64,000 bases of DNA from Variimorphobacter saccharofermentans (lineage in GTDB: Bacteria > Bacillota > Clostridia > Lachnospirales > Lachnospiraceae), in contig NZ_JACEGA010000001.1 in the NCBI RefSeq assembly GCF_014174405.1, forward strand, positions 990,001 through 1,054,000, in the 5' to 3' direction. Position 1 is the first letter of the stretch. Each line of letters opens with the position of its first letter. The position numbers and the translations under genes were made by a program. Below the pieces are notes generated by a model that saw only the letters and a list, made by a program, of their open reading frames with translations, had not been told where the DNA came from and did no database searches. Positions 38,636 through 48,226 of the stretch are shown here, piece after piece.

Positions 38636-38740
38636 TCAGGATGAAGTCCTTATTTTATGGTAGCAAAAATAATCGGTAAAGCGAATAAATCTACCGACGA
38701 GCATAAACACTACAAAATGTTTCATAAATTTTGCTGCCAT
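38636..38740 (-). CDS. 34-residue peptide upstream of the ABC exporter gene
   Basis: A short gene with AAAGGAG 11 bases before its ATG. The product starts M-A-A-K-F-M-K-H-F-V-V-F and is hydrophobic and basic with one Cys (26) and a charged tail. No known family recognised. Same strand as the ABC half-transporter and separated from it by hairpins. It could be a small membrane protein, an exported signal or bacteriocin, or a chance frame; the ribosome site and hairpins favour a real gene. Confidence 0.45.
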   Translation of the reverse strand: MAAKFMKHFVVFMLVGRFIRFTDYFCYHKIRTSS

Positions 38741-38962
38741 AATTAAGAAATCTCCTTTCATTATTTTTACTAATTATAGCCTTTAAAATGGATTTGTCAA
38801 GCAATTTATAATTACTTTTTCAAAATTCTGAATAAATACCCTACTTTGGGTGAAAAACTCTGGTAAAAAAAGATGGTATACATTTTTTGGAAGCTGTGGT
38901 AATATGATTAACATGGAAAAAAATTACAGGATAAAAGCGTAATATAGAAATGAGGTGGCATA

Positions 38963-39724
38963 TTGAAGGCAAATCAATGCTTTCGATACATATTTTTTGT
39001 GATAATATCGGCAACTATTTTAATAAGTGGGTGCAAATCAATGAAGAAAGTTAGAACCTCAGATATATTTACGCTGAAGGACATCGCCTATGATGTCAAT
39101 AAAAAATCCGGATATACCGTGTATATCGAAGAGAATTCGATATATTGCCCATATTTGGTTTTAACATCCGACTATAATGGTAATGTCTTATTACTAAGGA
39201 AGGATGTATTGGAAGAGGATCAGGTATTCAATGATTATGTAGGATATTATAAGGATAGTCTGATCGATAATTATCTTAACAATGACTATCGATTATCACT
39301 GAATTCAGAATTGCAGGACATAATCATGGATACGGAAATTGTGATAACCTCTAGGGATAGCATGGGAATTGCGGGAACGGATACGGAGAAGATCACGCGA
39401 GAGATATTTCTACTCTCTTGTACGGAGGTTGGATTATTTGATACCTCCTTTCATGGTAAGGAAGGAAAGAAATTAAAGTACTTTAATGATGTAAAAAGCC
39501 GTATTGCCTACCATAACACCGCTCCAAGAAGCTGGTGGTTAAGGACTGGCTATACAATGAATGAGAGTACAGTATGGGTAGTATTTACAGAAGGTCAGAT
39601 GGGAGCTGGAGGGGCTTATGAGGAGTGTGGAGTCAGACCAGCTTTCTGTCTTAAGAGCGATACCCGCATTGAAAAGAAGAACGATGTCATTGATGGGCAG
39701 ACAGTATATGTAATTGCATATTAA
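38963..39724 (+). CDS. DUF6273-like lipoprotein
   Basis: 253 residues. Signal with lipobox I-S-G-C (Cys23), then a domain with W-W-L-R-T near residue 192 and G-V-R-P-A-F-C-L near the end, the hallmarks of DUF6273. Start is TTG 38963 after GAGGTG. It lies upstream of a large surface protein; a shared role is possible. Function unknown. Confidence 0.75.
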   Translation: MKANQCFRYIFFVIISATILISGCKSMKKVRTSDIFTLKDIAYDVNKKSGYTVYIEENSIYCPYLVLTSDYNGNVLLLRKDVLEEDQVFNDYVGYYKDSLIDNYLNNDYRLSLNSELQDIIMDTEIVITSRDSMGIAGTDTEKITREIFLLSCTEVGLFDTSFHGKEGKKLKYFNDVKSRIAYHNTAPRSWWLRTGYTMNESTVWVVFTEGQMGAGGAYEECGVRPAFCLKSDTRIEKKNDVIDGQTVYVIAY

Positions 39725-39796
39725 GGCATTTGTAAAATACGAAAGCAACTTATCTGATATACAAAGGACATAAAAAAACGTATAGGGAGAGTTGTT

Positions 39797-42700
39797 ATGA
39801 AACGACGTATTTTAAGTATTGTATTATCATTATTTATGATTTTTTCCTTGTTACCTCAGACTGCATTTGCTGAAGAAATTTCCAGGGACTCCAGCTTTAG
39901 AGAGGCATCCGGAGAGCAATTTGCAGAAGAAGGGGGGATTACGGAAGAGATATCTGGGCAGGTAGATACTGTTACCGGTGATGCCATAGTGGTAGCCGAA
40001 GAGCCGAATGATACAGAAGATGGGTCCCAGGCATTAAGGCAAGAATGGCTAAATATGAAAGAAGCTTCCGCTGTCAGGAGAGCGAAAAGCCCTGTAGCAC
40101 CTTCAGTCGCTGCAGCAAGCGCAGGACCATCAGCATTAAAAGTTGGACAGGGTACCAAGAATACGAAGAGATATACGGTACTGGTTCTTGATGCATCGGG
40201 AAGTATGAGCGGAACTCCGATGAATACGATGAAATCAGCAGCAATTAAATTCTGTGAACAGGTGCTGAAAGCCAGTGGTGAAAACTATGTAGCAGTTGTA
40301 TCCTATGCCACCTCAGGATATACAAGATATGATTTTTCCAATGATCTTAATAGTCTGACCAATTCTATCAAAGGTATCTCTGCGACCGGAGTTACCAATA
40401 CCAATGACGGATTAGTGATTGCTGATAAGCTTTTAAGCAAGATTCCTTCAGAACAGGGAACAATAAAGAATATCCTATTATTATCGGATGGATTACCAAA
40501 CACAGGACAATATGAGACGAGTGGCCGCTATATCTATAATGACTACTATTATTATGAATATGCAAATAAAACCTATAATACAGCAATATCCTTACATGAT
40601 AAGGGTTATTATGTATACACCCTTGGATTTTTCCATTCTCTCTACAGCAATGAACTGACATTTGCACGTAAATTCATGAATGACTTGCAAAATGCAGGTT
40701 ATTATGATGTGGTAAATGTCAATGAATTAGAATTTGTCTTTGGAGAAATCGCAAAAGAGATCTTAAAAAAGACCGGTACCTTTCGATACCGATCAGGAGA
40801 TAGTGATTATGAAGCGACTTATTATTATGACGATACATATTTCTTTGATAGCTCCTATGCATATAATGAAAGTCTTGCAACCATGTCACTATGTCTGGCT
40901 ATGTCAGCATTTGCTACAAGTCAGGATGTGCCCTATACACATAAAAGTGCCAATGCATTAGATTTATTGGAGCAAATAGGCTTCACCGGAATTACAACGA
41001 ATTACTGGTATACGGTTAAGCCAACAAGAGATTCTATTGGAGCAATTGCCGCCAATAAAACAATTGAAGTAAATAAAAAGGAATATACTCTTATTGCAGT
41101 AGCACTCCGTGGAGGAGGCTACGAAAGCGAGTGGGCTAGTAATTTTACCATTGGCAACACAGGAATTCACCAAGGCTTCAATGAAGCAAAGAACAATGTA
41201 TTGGATTTTATACGAGACTATATTGATGACAAGGAAATAACCGGCGACATAAAGCTATGGATAACCGGATTTAGCCGTGCGGCAGCTACTACAAATTTAG
41301 TTGCAGGTGCATTAGATGAGGGTTTCAAGCTACCAAATTGTACGCTGAATCTATCCGATCTGTATGCATACTGTTTTGAGACTCCGGCAGGAGCTATAGC
41401 GGCTGATGCCAATACCCATTGGATTTATAAAAACATTTTCAATATCATCAATTATAATGACCCTGTAACCAAGGTTGCACCTGCTACCATGGGCTTCCGT
41501 CGCTACGGGGTGGATAAACGATTACCAGACCCGTTAACAGATCGTTACTATCTGTCAAAAAAAAGCAAAATGATTGCTAAGTACAATGCATTACCCAGTA
41601 CTAACGGATACATTGTTGATAACTTTTCCATGAAAAAAATATCTGTGGATATTAAGCTTCTACCTCCCTCTGTAAAGCCTACTATCGTGGATGATAAGAA
41701 AAATCAGATGATACAGGGAGCATTTCTGGATACCTTTATTAACAAACTGGTAAAGGAGCAGATAAAGAGTCGAAGTAATTATGTTAGCAAGTATCAGGAC
41801 GGCATACGTGAAATATTTGGCGTATTGAACGGAACAGAAGATGAGCAATGGGAAGATTTTAAACAACGATTTGAAGCGAAATTAAAGTCCAATATTGGTT
41901 GGCTGATTGCATCTACCACCCCGATTGGAGAGATGATTCTGGGAAGTACAGTAGAATTAATTGAGGAATATGCGATTGAGAGTCTCAATGAGGCAGGCAT
42001 CACACAATATAATAAAGACCAGATTCACCGGCTAGCATTGACACTGGCAGGAACTATTATGCAATTTGCCATTAGTCATCCGAACCTTACAACCACTTTA
42101 GTCTGCAATTTGAAAGGAATGGAATCAGCACATTTCCCTGAACTGTGTCTTGCTTGGCTACAGTCCATGGATAAGAACTACACCACCAATGCAGGACAAT
42201 CGTTCAGTAATGGAGCATATCGAATTATTCGAATTAACTGTCCTGTTGATGTGGAGGTCTTTGATGACACCGATACCTTAGTATCATCCATCACTGATGA
42301 CACACCGTTGACAGCTACAGGCTGTAGTATCGTAACAGTCATCAATGAAGATGATGAGAAACTAGTATATCTTCCGGCGGATGCGGAATACCGTATCCGA
42401 CTTACAGCTACCGGCAATGGAAAGATGACCTTTGCTATCAATGAATTTAACTGCGATATGGGTGATATTGCTCGTATAATCAATTACAATGACATCCCTA
42501 TCCAGCAGGGCAATACATTTGCAAGTATTATTCCGGCATATCAGCCCGACGATTTCACCGATAATACGGAAAAAGGATCATCCATTAACTATTCCCTGAC
42601 GGATGAGAATCATACACCGATTGATCCGAATGTTGATTTATCAGGATATGCGGCAGCTGAGGCATACTATATGGTAACCGTCGAAGCTTCAAACAATGAA

Positions 42701-44287
42701 TATGGTTTTGTATCCGGTCAGGGGGTAAGACAGCTCGGAAATTATGCTATGGTTACAGCCACTGCATATGAAGGGTGTAAATTTGAAGGCTGGTATCATG
42801 AGGAGCAACTTGTTTCGACAGACATGCAGTATCGCTTCCGTGTAGAGTCAGACGTGGAATTGACTGCAAAATTTACAAAGCCCGATGTAGGAACAAAATA
42901 CCTTGGTACTGAAAACCCATCTCCTATCACCGGAGTATCAAACGGTACCGCGAAGACAGCCGAAGCCCTTGGATTACCTGCCAATATCCTGATTGACACC
43001 ACCGCTGGTAAAGTAAGCGCAAGTGTTATCTGGGATGTAGACAACTGCGATTATAAACCTACCTCTGGAAATGAACAAACCTTTAGTATAAATGGAATCG
43101 TTCAGCTTCCTGCTGGTATCATAAACCCAAACAATGTTAGTTTAGCTGTCACAATCAGTGTATCGGTGAATGCAGCTATTGTTCCTCCAACTATTGCTCC
43201 TGCATCCAGTAATACACCAACTGTGGCAGAGATCAAGCTTCCGGTTATTAAGGATAGTGACATCAAAGGCTGGAAGTCTATTACCCAGAGTATAACCGAG
43301 AATGCAAGGGAAGTTGTAATTCTCATGAATGGCTCGACGGTCGTTCCGAAGGAGCTGCTGGATGTAATCCGTGACAAAGAGAAGAAAGCTACTATTATTC
43401 TTGATAATGGAGTGGAGTGGGTGATTAACGGAAAGAACATACCGGAGAACACCGAAACCTCGAAGCTTCAGGATATTAACCTGGCAACAGCACTTGTAAA
43501 GACAACATCCTCTGAAGAGAATCTGGCGGTAAAGTTGACCTTTGCTCAAGATCAGGAGTTGCATTTTGATATTACACTACGGATACCGTTTGAAAAAGCC
43601 CAAATTGGAAAAATAGCTAATATATATGTAGAGAATAAGACCTCAGAAAAGCCCGAGCTCCATTTCGTTGAAAAGATCTTATTCAATGGGTATATGGAAG
43701 TATCCTTAACAAAGCTTCAGGCCTATACCCTCATCATCAGTGATAAGATGATAGTAGGTGATATACTTCAAAGCATCACTGTAACACCTGCGAAGAAAAC
43801 ACTTTATGTGGGAGGAAATAAGGATAATAAATTCACTCTACAGACAGAACTTCCTCAAGTACTTCGTAAGGCATCGACATGTGGATATTGTGATATTCAA
43901 GTCACCTATCGGACTGACAATAAGAAGGTGGCTACGGTATCTGCTGCTGGAAGAATTACAGCAAAGAAAACCGGTAAGGCAACCATTACCACGACTGTTA
44001 CAGTAAATGGTGAGACTGTAAGCTTCCAGACGGTTGTCACTGTGAAAAAGGCATATATTACGATAACAGAAAGTACTGATAGTTTGAGGGTGGGAGAAAC
44101 ATATACCTTTAAAGCAAAAGGTTATGGAGTTGATGTTAAGACCATCCGGTTTACCACTTCAAAGGTCTCCATCGTAACGATTGATAAGAAAACCGGTAAG
44201 GCAAAAGCGGTATCTGCCGGCACGGATTATGTTATTGCAAAAGCTGGTAATATTAAGGCTACCAAGAAAGTAAAAGTAAAAAAGTAA
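39797..44287 (+). CDS. secreted von Willebrand A protein with lipase-like and Ig-like domains
   Basis: 1496 residues. Signal peptide (1-26); von Willebrand A domain with the metal site D-A-S-G-S-M-S (Asp132); a hydrolase-like region around I-T-G-F-S-R-A-A-A-T, where Ser493 sits in a G-x-S-x-A nucleophile elbow; a cysteine-containing helical stretch; an InlB-B-like repeat with F-E-G-W-Y near residue 1000; a Big_4-like region; and two C-terminal Big_2-like domains with repeated K-K-T-G-K-A. No LPxTG. Probably a surface adhesin with an enzymatic module, but catalysis is only inferred. Confidence 0.85.
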   Translation: MKRRILSIVLSLFMIFSLLPQTAFAEEISRDSSFREASGEQFAEEGGITEEISGQVDTVTGDAIVVAEEPNDTEDGSQALRQEWLNMKEASAVRRAKSPVAPSVAAASAGPSALKVGQGTKNTKRYTVLVLDASGSMSGTPMNTMKSAAIKFCEQVLKASGENYVAVVSYATSGYTRYDFSNDLNSLTNSIKGISATGVTNTNDGLVIADKLLSKIPSEQGTIKNILLLSDGLPNTGQYETSGRYIYNDYYYYEYANKTYNTAISLHDKGYYVYTLGFFHSLYSNELTFARKFMNDLQNAGYYDVVNVNELEFVFGEIAKEILKKTGTFRYRSGDSDYEATYYYDDTYFFDSSYAYNESLATMSLCLAMSAFATSQDVPYTHKSANALDLLEQIGFTGITTNYWYTVKPTRDSIGAIAANKTIEVNKKEYTLIAVALRGGGYESEWASNFTIGNTGIHQGFNEAKNNVLDFIRDYIDDKEITGDIKLWITGFSRAAATTNLVAGALDEGFKLPNCTLNLSDLYAYCFETPAGAIAADANTHWIYKNIFNIINYNDPVTKVAPATMGFRRYGVDKRLPDPLTDRYYLSKKSKMIAKYNALPSTNGYIVDNFSMKKISVDIKLLPPSVKPTIVDDKKNQMIQGAFLDTFINKLVKEQIKSRSNYVSKYQDGIREIFGVLNGTEDEQWEDFKQRFEAKLKSNIGWLIASTTPIGEMILGSTVELIEEYAIESLNEAGITQYNKDQIHRLALTLAGTIMQFAISHPNLTTTLVCNLKGMESAHFPELCLAWLQSMDKNYTTNAGQSFSNGAYRIIRINCPVDVEVFDDTDTLVSSITDDTPLTATGCSIVTVINEDDEKLVYLPADAEYRIRLTATGNGKMTFAINEFNCDMGDIARIINYNDIPIQQGNTFASIIPAYQPDDFTDNTEKGSSINYSLTDENHTPIDPNVDLSGYAAAEAYYMVTVEASNNEYGFVSGQGVRQLGNYAMVTATAYEGCKFEGWYHEEQLVSTDMQYRFRVESDVELTAKFTKPDVGTKYLGTENPSPITGVSNGTAKTAEALGLPANILIDTTAGKVSASVIWDVDNCDYKPTSGNEQTFSINGIVQLPAGIINPNNVSLAVTISVSVNAAIVPPTIAPASSNTPTVAEIKLPVIKDSDIKGWKSITQSITENAREVVILMNGSTVVPKELLDVIRDKEKKATIILDNGVEWVINGKNIPENTETSKLQDINLATALVKTTSSEENLAVKLTFAQDQELHFDITLRIPFEKAQIGKIANIYVENKTSEKPELHFVEKILFNGYMEVSLTKLQAYTLIISDKMIVGDILQSITVTPAKKTLYVGGNKDNKFTLQTELPQVLRKASTCGYCDIQVTYRTDNKKVATVSAAGRITAKKTGKATITTTVTVNGETVSFQTVVTVKKAYITITESTDSLRVGETYTFKAKGYGVDVKTIRFTTSKVSIVTIDKKTGKAKAVSAGTDYVIAKAGNIKATKKVKVKK

Positions 44288-44323
44288 GATAGTAACAATG
44301 GAATAGGTGGTTTACAATAGAAG

Positions 44324-44375
44324 ATATGATCCCTCAGAGGAACAGCGTATTGGCTGATACTTTGAGGGATCATAT
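44324..44375. terminator. terminator after the von Willebrand A gene
   Basis: ATATGATCCCTCA pairs perfectly with TGAGGGATCATAT, followed by TT-rich sequence. Confidence 0.8.
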
Positions 44376-44424
44376 CATTTCATCATAATGTTTATTAATC
44401 GTTGCAGTGAAAAACAGTATATAA

Positions 44425-44742
44425 TTATTTCACACAACAGAAAATACCGGCGTCGGATAATACGATCTCGAGATCAACGTGGGTTTGCTCTGCAAAATGG
44501 ATCACATAATCAAAGTCATAATCATGAAAGAGCTTCTTTACAAAGTCTTCATCGCAGATATTTCCCTTTATAAAAGTATAATTATTGCATATTTCATACA
44601 TTGCTGTATTACTGCGTTTTCCACAATAGGTTAATGCATCAAGGTTAGTAATTCGAATATGTTCACCATAGCATTTCATCAGGTAATGAATATAATTGGA
44701 GCCGATAAAGCCTGCACCTCCAGTTACTAAATAAGATTTCAT
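44425..44742 (-). pseudogene. rfbB: truncated dTDP-glucose 4,6-dehydratase (rfbB)
   Basis: 105 residues representing the first third of RfbB: G-G-A-G-F-I-G-S-N-Y cofactor motif and the I-T-N-L-D-A-L-T-Y-C-G-K region. The match runs to about S-D-A-G-I-F and then ends in a short tail and stop; the catalytic Y-x-x-x-K part is absent. AAGGAGG and the start survive. The insertion sequence sits 24 bases upstream of the start codon, so this stump is also cut from its promoter. No other dTDP-rhamnose genes are adjacent. Confidence 0.8.
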
Positions 44743-44765
44743 ATCAATATCCTCCTTAAATTAAG

Positions 44766-46658
44766 TGTTAGTGTAAAGTATTTTACACTGATTTTTTATA
44801 AGAACCCTTTATTTTTCAAGGGTTACAGAGCTTTTTAAAATAAAAAAACAATGACCCCCTATTTTCAGTTATAATTGAAGTTACCACACAACAAAATACT
44901 GAAGAAAGGTCATTGTTATGGACTCAATTATACTCTATTTAATTAACATTATTCAAGAGCAGTACAAACAAATCTGCTATTTACTTCTCTTTATCTGCAA
45001 ATATATTCCTCTCAAGCAGTGGGCTTTCGATGATTCCCATTCCCCTGAGTACCAAAAATTCAAGGTTGATAAACTTCCTACTGTGTACACTCCTGCAACC
45101 TTCGATTATCAGCTTTACATAGCTTATATCAAACACCGCTATGGTTACCTGATTAAACCAATCAAACGCCGTTCCGAATCTGATATCCCAAAGGATTTGG
45201 TCTGTCCCCGCTGCGGTGCTCCTCACGATTACTTATACAAAAACAATGGCGCCAAAGGTCAATTCATGTGCAAGGTCTGTGAGGAACTCTTTAACTCCGA
45301 TAACATTTATAAGCATACCATCGAGCTTCGCTGCCCTTACTGTGGTAACATCTTGGTTCCCAAGAAGGAGCGTAAGTTCTTCCGTATCCACAAGTGTACC
45401 AATCGTAAATGTAGCTATTACCTAGCCAATAAACGTAAGCTTCCACCAGATCTGAAACCGGAAGAAAAACACAAATATAAGCTCCACTATATCTATCGTG
45501 AGTTCACGATGGATTTCTTTCGCATGGACTTACACTCCCTTCCGTCAAATGCCACGGGCTTCAGTTTCAAGAAGTTTTCTCCTCATATACTGGGATTGGT
45601 TCTAACCTATCATGTAAACCTAAAGCTCTCCACCAGACAGACTTCTCATGCATTGAAAGAGGTTCACGGTATCGACATTTCCCACACTACTGTTGCCAGT
45701 TATGCTATGACCGCGGCTTGTGTCATTAAGCCTTTCGTAGACACCTACGATTATAAACCATCCAACATCCTCTCTGCCGATGAAACCTACATCAAAAAGC
45801 TCGGTAAAAAGCATTATGTCTGGATTATCATGGATGCATGTAAAAAGAGCATCCTTGGCTATCAGGTCTCCGATAACCGGAGTGTCGGTCCCTGTATTCT
45901 TGCCATGCGCATGGCCTTCGAGAAGTTCAAAGTGTTTCCCTCAAAGCTTCTGAAATTCATTGCTGACGGTTATAGTGCCTATCCTCTGGCAGCCCAGTAT
46001 ATAAAAGCTCAGAAAGGATGGGACTTTGACGTAACACAGGTAATCGGACTTACAAATGATGATGCTGTTTCAACCGAATTCCGTTGGGTCAAACAGGTTG
46101 TGGAACGTTTAAATCGTACCTTCAAGATGTCCTACCGCATCACCAATGGTTATAACAGTGATGAGGGTGCCTTGTACGGAGTTTCCCTGTGGGTTGCTTA
46201 TTACAACTTCCTAAGACCGCATCCCCATAATTACTGGAAACCTTTAAATGAGATAGATGAATTCGAGAAAGTAGGGAACATGCCCGCCAAGTGGATTATC
46301 CTCATCCGTTTGGGGCAGCAAAAAATCTTGGAAATGCAGAAATCCTCCGCTGTGTCAGGTAATACCTGTTCCTAGATTAAGGAGCCAGAGGTGGTACCCA
46401 GCCACCGGAAGTTTACTTCCGGCTTGACCTTGAATGCAATAAAAAGTAATGCTACAATGCTGTGAATACGACGGTAAGAACTTCCTGTTCCTGAGTTACT
46501 TCGCCGTCGGTGAAACCTTCAGAGCATTACTTTTTGTTGCAATCAAGGTTGGCGTAGTCTGCCACTGCATAAATTTCTAGTTAAAATATTTGCTTTTTCA
46601 ATGTTCAAAGGATCATATTTCTTTACATCAGTTTTTCATACCAAACTTTACACTACCA
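44766..46658 (+). mobile_element. complete insertion sequence, 1893 bp
   Basis: Left end TGTTAGTGTAAAGT and right end ACTTTACACTACCA form 14-base inverted repeats with one mismatch. The 6-base duplication ATTAAG flanks them (44760-44765 and 46659-46664). It carries one transposase gene. A hairpin (AACAATGACC at 44847-44856 with GGTCATTGTT at 44908-44917) abuts the start codon and would hide the ribosome site in read-through transcripts. A second long inverted repeat lies at about 46428-46548 after the gene. The intact gene and clean duplication suggest recent insertion. I do not assign an IS family. Confidence 0.88.
44918..46375 (+). CDS. DDE transposase with zinc ribbons
   Basis: 485 residues. 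Two zinc-ribbon motifs (C-P-R-C-G ... C-K-V-C and C-P-Y-C-G ... C-T-N-R-K-C) lie in residues about 90-165, then a helix-turn-helix and an integrase-like core. Catalytic candidates are Asp in L-S-A-D-E-T-Y, Asp in F-I-A-D-G-Y-S, and the Glu of V-V-E-R-L-N-R. Complete and probably active. Codon use and higher C content differ from the neighbours, as expected for a mobile gene. Confidence 0.9.
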   Translation: MDSIILYLINIIQEQYKQICYLLLFICKYIPLKQWAFDDSHSPEYQKFKVDKLPTVYTPATFDYQLYIAYIKHRYGYLIKPIKRRSESDIPKDLVCPRCGAPHDYLYKNNGAKGQFMCKVCEELFNSDNIYKHTIELRCPYCGNILVPKKERKFFRIHKCTNRKCSYYLANKRKLPPDLKPEEKHKYKLHYIYREFTMDFFRMDLHSLPSNATGFSFKKFSPHILGLVLTYHVNLKLSTRQTSHALKEVHGIDISHTTVASYAMTAACVIKPFVDTYDYKPSNILSADETYIKKLGKKHYVWIIMDACKKSILGYQVSDNRSVGPCILAMRMAFEKFKVFPSKLLKFIADGYSAYPLAAQYIKAQKGWDFDVTQVIGLTNDDAVSTEFRWVKQVVERLNRTFKMSYRITNGYNSDEGALYGVSLWVAYYNFLRPHPHNYWKPLNEIDEFEKVGNMPAKWIILIRLGQQKILEMQKSSAVSGNTCS

Positions 46659-47057
46659 ATTAAGTTTATTTCGTATCATTTGTAGTCTGTAATTTGCTTT
46701 GTTAAATTGATTGTATTGGGTTACGTCACGTAAGAGTCAAGTATAATTTTTGAAAGAAATTTCATGTAATTGTGTTTGAGAATCATACCTAATACATTAT
46801 AGAAACCACGTAATATAACTTGAATGTAGAGTATTATACGATAAAATTAGGTCAGATTTTGAGATTGCACATTTGGTTCTCTGTGCAATTAATCAAAGAA
46901 AGGAGTAGCCGAGAAGTGCTGACCGTGGTATACTATCACTATTACATCTCCTCGGAGGACTAAATACGAAAGAGATATGAGAGTATGTAAGAGTATATAT
47001 GAGTATATTGGAGTATATTGGAGTATAATGGAGAGCATAGCTGCAAAGGATGGATAA
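46659..47057. other. gene-free debris after the insertion sequence
   Basis: I see no convincing gene. It holds a hairpin ATTGCACA/TGTGCAAT at about 46864-46889, an imperfect stem near 46908-46956, and the 10-base tandem repeat described separately. Confidence 0.5.
46981..47030. repeat. five tandem 10-base repeats
   Basis: Five consecutive blocks of ten bases each start GAGTAT (consensus GAGTATATTG). The third and fourth are identical. The period equals about one turn of DNA. Confidence 0.85.
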
Positions 47058-47411
47058 TTAATTATAGATAATCTATGTGCGGTTCCAGATTTTGTTATAA
47101 CTAATAAAGCCAGTGAAAGAGGAAAAATTAAGCGATTAGGATGCGTTGAAGTGAAATTTTCTTATAACGATGTAGAGGCTCATTTGCTAAAACGACATCA
47201 TAATAGGTTGATTAATTATTATAAGCAAAAAGGATATCTGGATACATATAATCATAATGTTCTTTACACAAATGGGTGGAAATGGAATTATTATGAGAAT
47301 AATGAACCATCGTGGAGTTTTGATTTTTCTATAAAAGAAAATCGTAATGAAGAATATTTTAAGAAATTAGTTACAAAACTACAGGAAATTGATTGGGAGA
47401 AAACTATATAA
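47058..47411 (+). pseudogene. 5'-truncated PD-(D/E)XK nuclease-like fragment
   Basis: An open frame of 117 codons follows a stop at 47055-47057 and has no start at its beginning. The peptide shows V-P-D-F-V-I, then G-C-V-E-V-K-F, the P-D ... E-x-K spacing of nuclease cores, followed by a roughly 85-residue tail with many aromatic residues. A GTG inside the core (47151) could start the tail only. It looks like the end of a longer nuclease-related gene. Family uncertain. Confidence 0.5.
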
Positions 47412-47480
47412 TCATCCGATTAATGCAGTTTATGTATTTGAAAATGATATAGAATAATTGATAATTTTTCTGAAATGGGA

Positions 47481-47509
47481 TTGTTATTTTGAGAAAACTA
47501 GCATATAAT
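47481..47509 (+). promoter_or_regulatory. promoter of the abiF-like RNA
   Basis: TTGTTA (47481-47486), exact 17-base spacer, TATAAT (47504-47509). Confidence 0.7.
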
Positions 47510-47515
47510 AATATT

Positions 47516-47580
47516 AACAGAGTTGCCCGAAGCTGAAAGGCATTGGGGACCAAGCTGAGCGTATGGCTCAGCTTCTTTAC
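47516..47580 (+). ncRNA. abiF-like small RNA
   Basis: A transcript from the promoter just upstream would be about 65 bases, ending at the hairpin AAGCTGAGC/GCTCAGCTT (47552-47574) and its pyrimidine tail. The 5' half holds TGCC/GGCA pairing and a CCC/GGGG pair that could make a pseudoknot. The arrangement promoter, structured RNA, terminator, abi gene is that of type III toxin-antitoxin loci, and a conserved abiF RNA motif is known upstream of Abi_2 genes. I cannot run a covariance search, so membership is inferred. Confidence 0.6.
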
Positions 47581-47599
47581 TTTATGGAGAAATAATATT

Positions 47600-48226
47600 A
47601 TGGATTTAAAGAAACCTTTAGAATTTAATGAACAAATAAATCGGTTAAGAGACCATGGGATGATAATTAATTGCGAAGAGAAAGCCTTGAATATTCTCAG
47701 GAAAATAAATTATTATCGATTCACCGGATATGCACTTCAGTTTAGAGTGAATCCTCAAGATAGTAATTACGTAGAGGGAACTACTTTTGAAAGCGTACAT
47801 AATCTTTATATTGTTGATGAGCATTTACGTGATTTGTTCAGAATGTATATTGAAAAGGCTGAGGTTTACTATCGTACACAGATAGCATATGGATTTTCAA
47901 TAAATAAATGTCTTGATGCACCACATGATCAACATTATGATGAGAGCAATTTCTATCATAAAGAAGGTTATAATCAGGTAATTGATAGTTTTTATAGAGA
48001 GCAAAACTATTATAAGGACAGTCTTATTGTGAAGCATCATAAAAATAAGTATGCAAGTAAAATGCCTCTCTGGAAGCAAATAAACGTGCGGAGCAAGAAG
48101 CAAGAAAGGCACAGCATTATAAGCACATATTTGGACCATTTTATTATAAAGAATGTAAAAATAAAAAGTGATTTTTCTCTATTAGAGGTTTCTGTTATTG
48201 ATGAGGTAAATGTATGGAATATATGA
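47600..48226 (+). pseudogene. Abi_2 family gene with replaced C-terminus
   Basis: The first 158 or so residues match Abi_2/AbiD-AbiF abortive-infection proteins: opening with L-N-x-L-R-K-I-N-Y-Y-R-F-T-G-Y and the K-Y-A-S-K-M-P-L-W motif. After that motif the family continues with a conserved serine/glycine segment, but here an unrelated basic tail follows and runs into the next gene by 13 bases. In another frame the same DNA encodes A-N-K-R-A-E-Q-E-A-R-K-A-Q-H and stops at 48171, which looks like the end of a different gene. The Abi gene is thus a recombination product and probably inactive. ATG 47600 is used; the 19 residues upstream overlap the RNA terminator. Confidence 0.7.

Noticed and set aside
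46916..46963. A 15-codon GTG frame after AAAGGAG
   Set aside because: Too short to support, and the region forms an imperfect stem that explains the sequence equally well.
46981..47030. Possible CRISPR array
   Set aside because: Units are 10 bases with no spacers and no cas genes are present.
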